64,000 bases of DNA from Mycobacterium lehmannii (GTDB lineage Bacteria; Actinomycetota; Actinomycetes; Mycobacteriales; Mycobacteriaceae). Below, in pieces: positions 63,404 to 64,000 of the stretch (positions are counted from its first letter, which is position 1; every line of letters begins with the position of its first letter). The stretch spans positions 1-64,000 of the forward strand of contig NZ_NKCN01000008.1 in NCBI RefSeq assembly GCF_002245535.1, given 5' to 3'. Made by a program: the position numbers and the translations under genes. The notes below the pieces were generated by a model that had not been told where the DNA came from, searched no databases, and saw only the letters and a list, made by a program, of their open reading frames with translations.

Positions 63404-64000
63404 ATGCGGTCAACAAGGAACGTGGTCGTGGTCGGCCACGGCATGGTCGGGCACCGATTCGTCGAGGCGTTGCGGTCCCGTGACGCCGACGGCCAGTGGC
63501 GGGTGACGATCCTCGCCGAGGAAGCCGATGCCGCCTACGACCGGGTCGGGCTCACCGGGTACACCGAACACTGGGACCGCAGCCGGTTGGCGCTCGCGGG
63601 CAACGACTACCCGGATGACGAGCTGGTCGAGCTGCGGCTGGGCACGCGGGTCACCGGGATCGACCGGACGGACAAGGCGGTGCTGACCGCCGAGGGTTCC
63701 CGGATTCCATACGACGCCTTGGTGTTGGCGACCGGTTCGTATGCGTTCGTACCGCCGGTGCCGGGCCGCGACCTGCCGGCCTGCCACGTCTATCGGACCC
63801 TCGACGACCTCGACGCGATCCGGGCAGGCGCCGAAACGGCACTCGCGTCCAAGGCGCCCGTCGGTGTGGTGATCGGCGGTGGTCTGCTCGGCCTCGAAGC
63901 GGCGAATGCGCTGCGCGCGTTCGGGTTGAAGACCCACGTCGTCGAGATGGCGCCCCACCTGATGGCCGCGCAGCTCGACGAGGCAGGCGGCGCGCTGCTG
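63404..64000 (+). CDS. nirB: Nitrite reductase large subunit NirB (N-terminal part)
   Basis: The first 199 residues are present and the frame is open to the window edge. The N-terminal FAD domain shows VVVGHGMVGHRFVEAL, the FAD-binding LVLATGSYAFVPPVPG and the NAD-site GVVIGGGLLGLEAANAL. In the full protein, siroheme and Fe-S domains would follow. NirB reduces nitrite to ammonium with NADH. Position after hsp20 matches Rv0252. TAGCGT ends 7 bases before the ATG and there is no ribosome binding site, so the transcript is probably leaderless. Confidence 0.88.
   Translation, partial: MRSTRNVVVVGHGMVGHRFVEALRSRDADGQWRVTILAEEADAAYDRVGLTGYTEHWDRSRLALAGNDYPDDELVELRLGTRVTGIDRTDKAVLTAEGSRIPYDALVLATGSYAFVPPVPGRDLPACHVYRTLDDLDAIRAGAETALASKAPVGVVIGGGLLGLEAANALRAFGLKTHVVEMAPHLMAAQLDEAGGALL

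Overview
The window is a high-GC actinobacterial chromosome segment that reads as a fast-growing Mycobacterium (Mycolicibacterium type). From memory of the M. tuberculosis map, the genes follow the order Rv0222 to Rv0252: echA1, aldehyde dehydrogenase, methyltransferase, glycosyltransferase, two membrane proteins, acyltransferase, php, aftD with its small upstream gene, lpqI, a TetR gene, htdX, fabG4, fadA2, fadE5, a flavin reductase, the Sdh1 succinate dehydrogenase genes, hsp20 and nirB. No database search was run. Family assignments rest on motifs, lengths and synteny.

Layout. Positions 1-9.9 kb hold a detached MurJ-type pseudokinase/discoidin protein, echA1, two small proteins, nat, an AraC-DinB regulator with a RibD-like reductase, a TetR gene, a second FadE5-type dehydrogenase and an aldehyde dehydrogenase. 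Positions 9.9-26.1 kb carry envelope genes, including a GT4 glycosyltransferase, a DUF3068 protein, an acyltransferase and AftD. Interruptions in this stretch are an SOS-linked 13E12/HNH gene and an MFS exporter with an extra C-terminal domain. Positions 26.2-36.1 kb hold lpqI, a TetR gene and a fatty-acid block (htdX-fabG4 diverging from fadA2, then fadE5). An F6-like small RNA sits beside fadE5.

Positions 37.4-56.5 kb are a lipid cassette between fadE5 and the Rv0245-like flavin reductase: a 3621-residue two-module polyketide synthase diverging from papA3-mmpL10-fadD23-PE/PPE hydrolase, with a Gap-like membrane protein at the end. Gene content and order match the known trehalose polyphleate (TPP) locus. 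FadD23 would activate a starter fatty acid and the Pks would extend it in four-carbon cycles to phleic acid. PapA3 would acylate trehalose, MmpL10 would export the diacyltrehalose, and the secreted hydrolase would complete acylation outside the membrane.

Positions 57.1-64 kb contain a 35-bp tandem repeat array grown from the 3' end of the sdhB gene, the Sdh1 operon, a PEP-mutase-like gene, a small membrane protein, hsp20 with an HspR-like site, and the start of nirB.

The most interesting material outside known genes is regulatory: a TTAC-N6-GTAA dyad shared by the fabG4/fadA2 and fadE5 promoters, a CRP-type palindrome at the small RNA promoter, an SOS box overlapping a start codon, and a perfect palindrome in the pks/papA3 divergent promoter. 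I found no convincing wholly new defence or mobile system.
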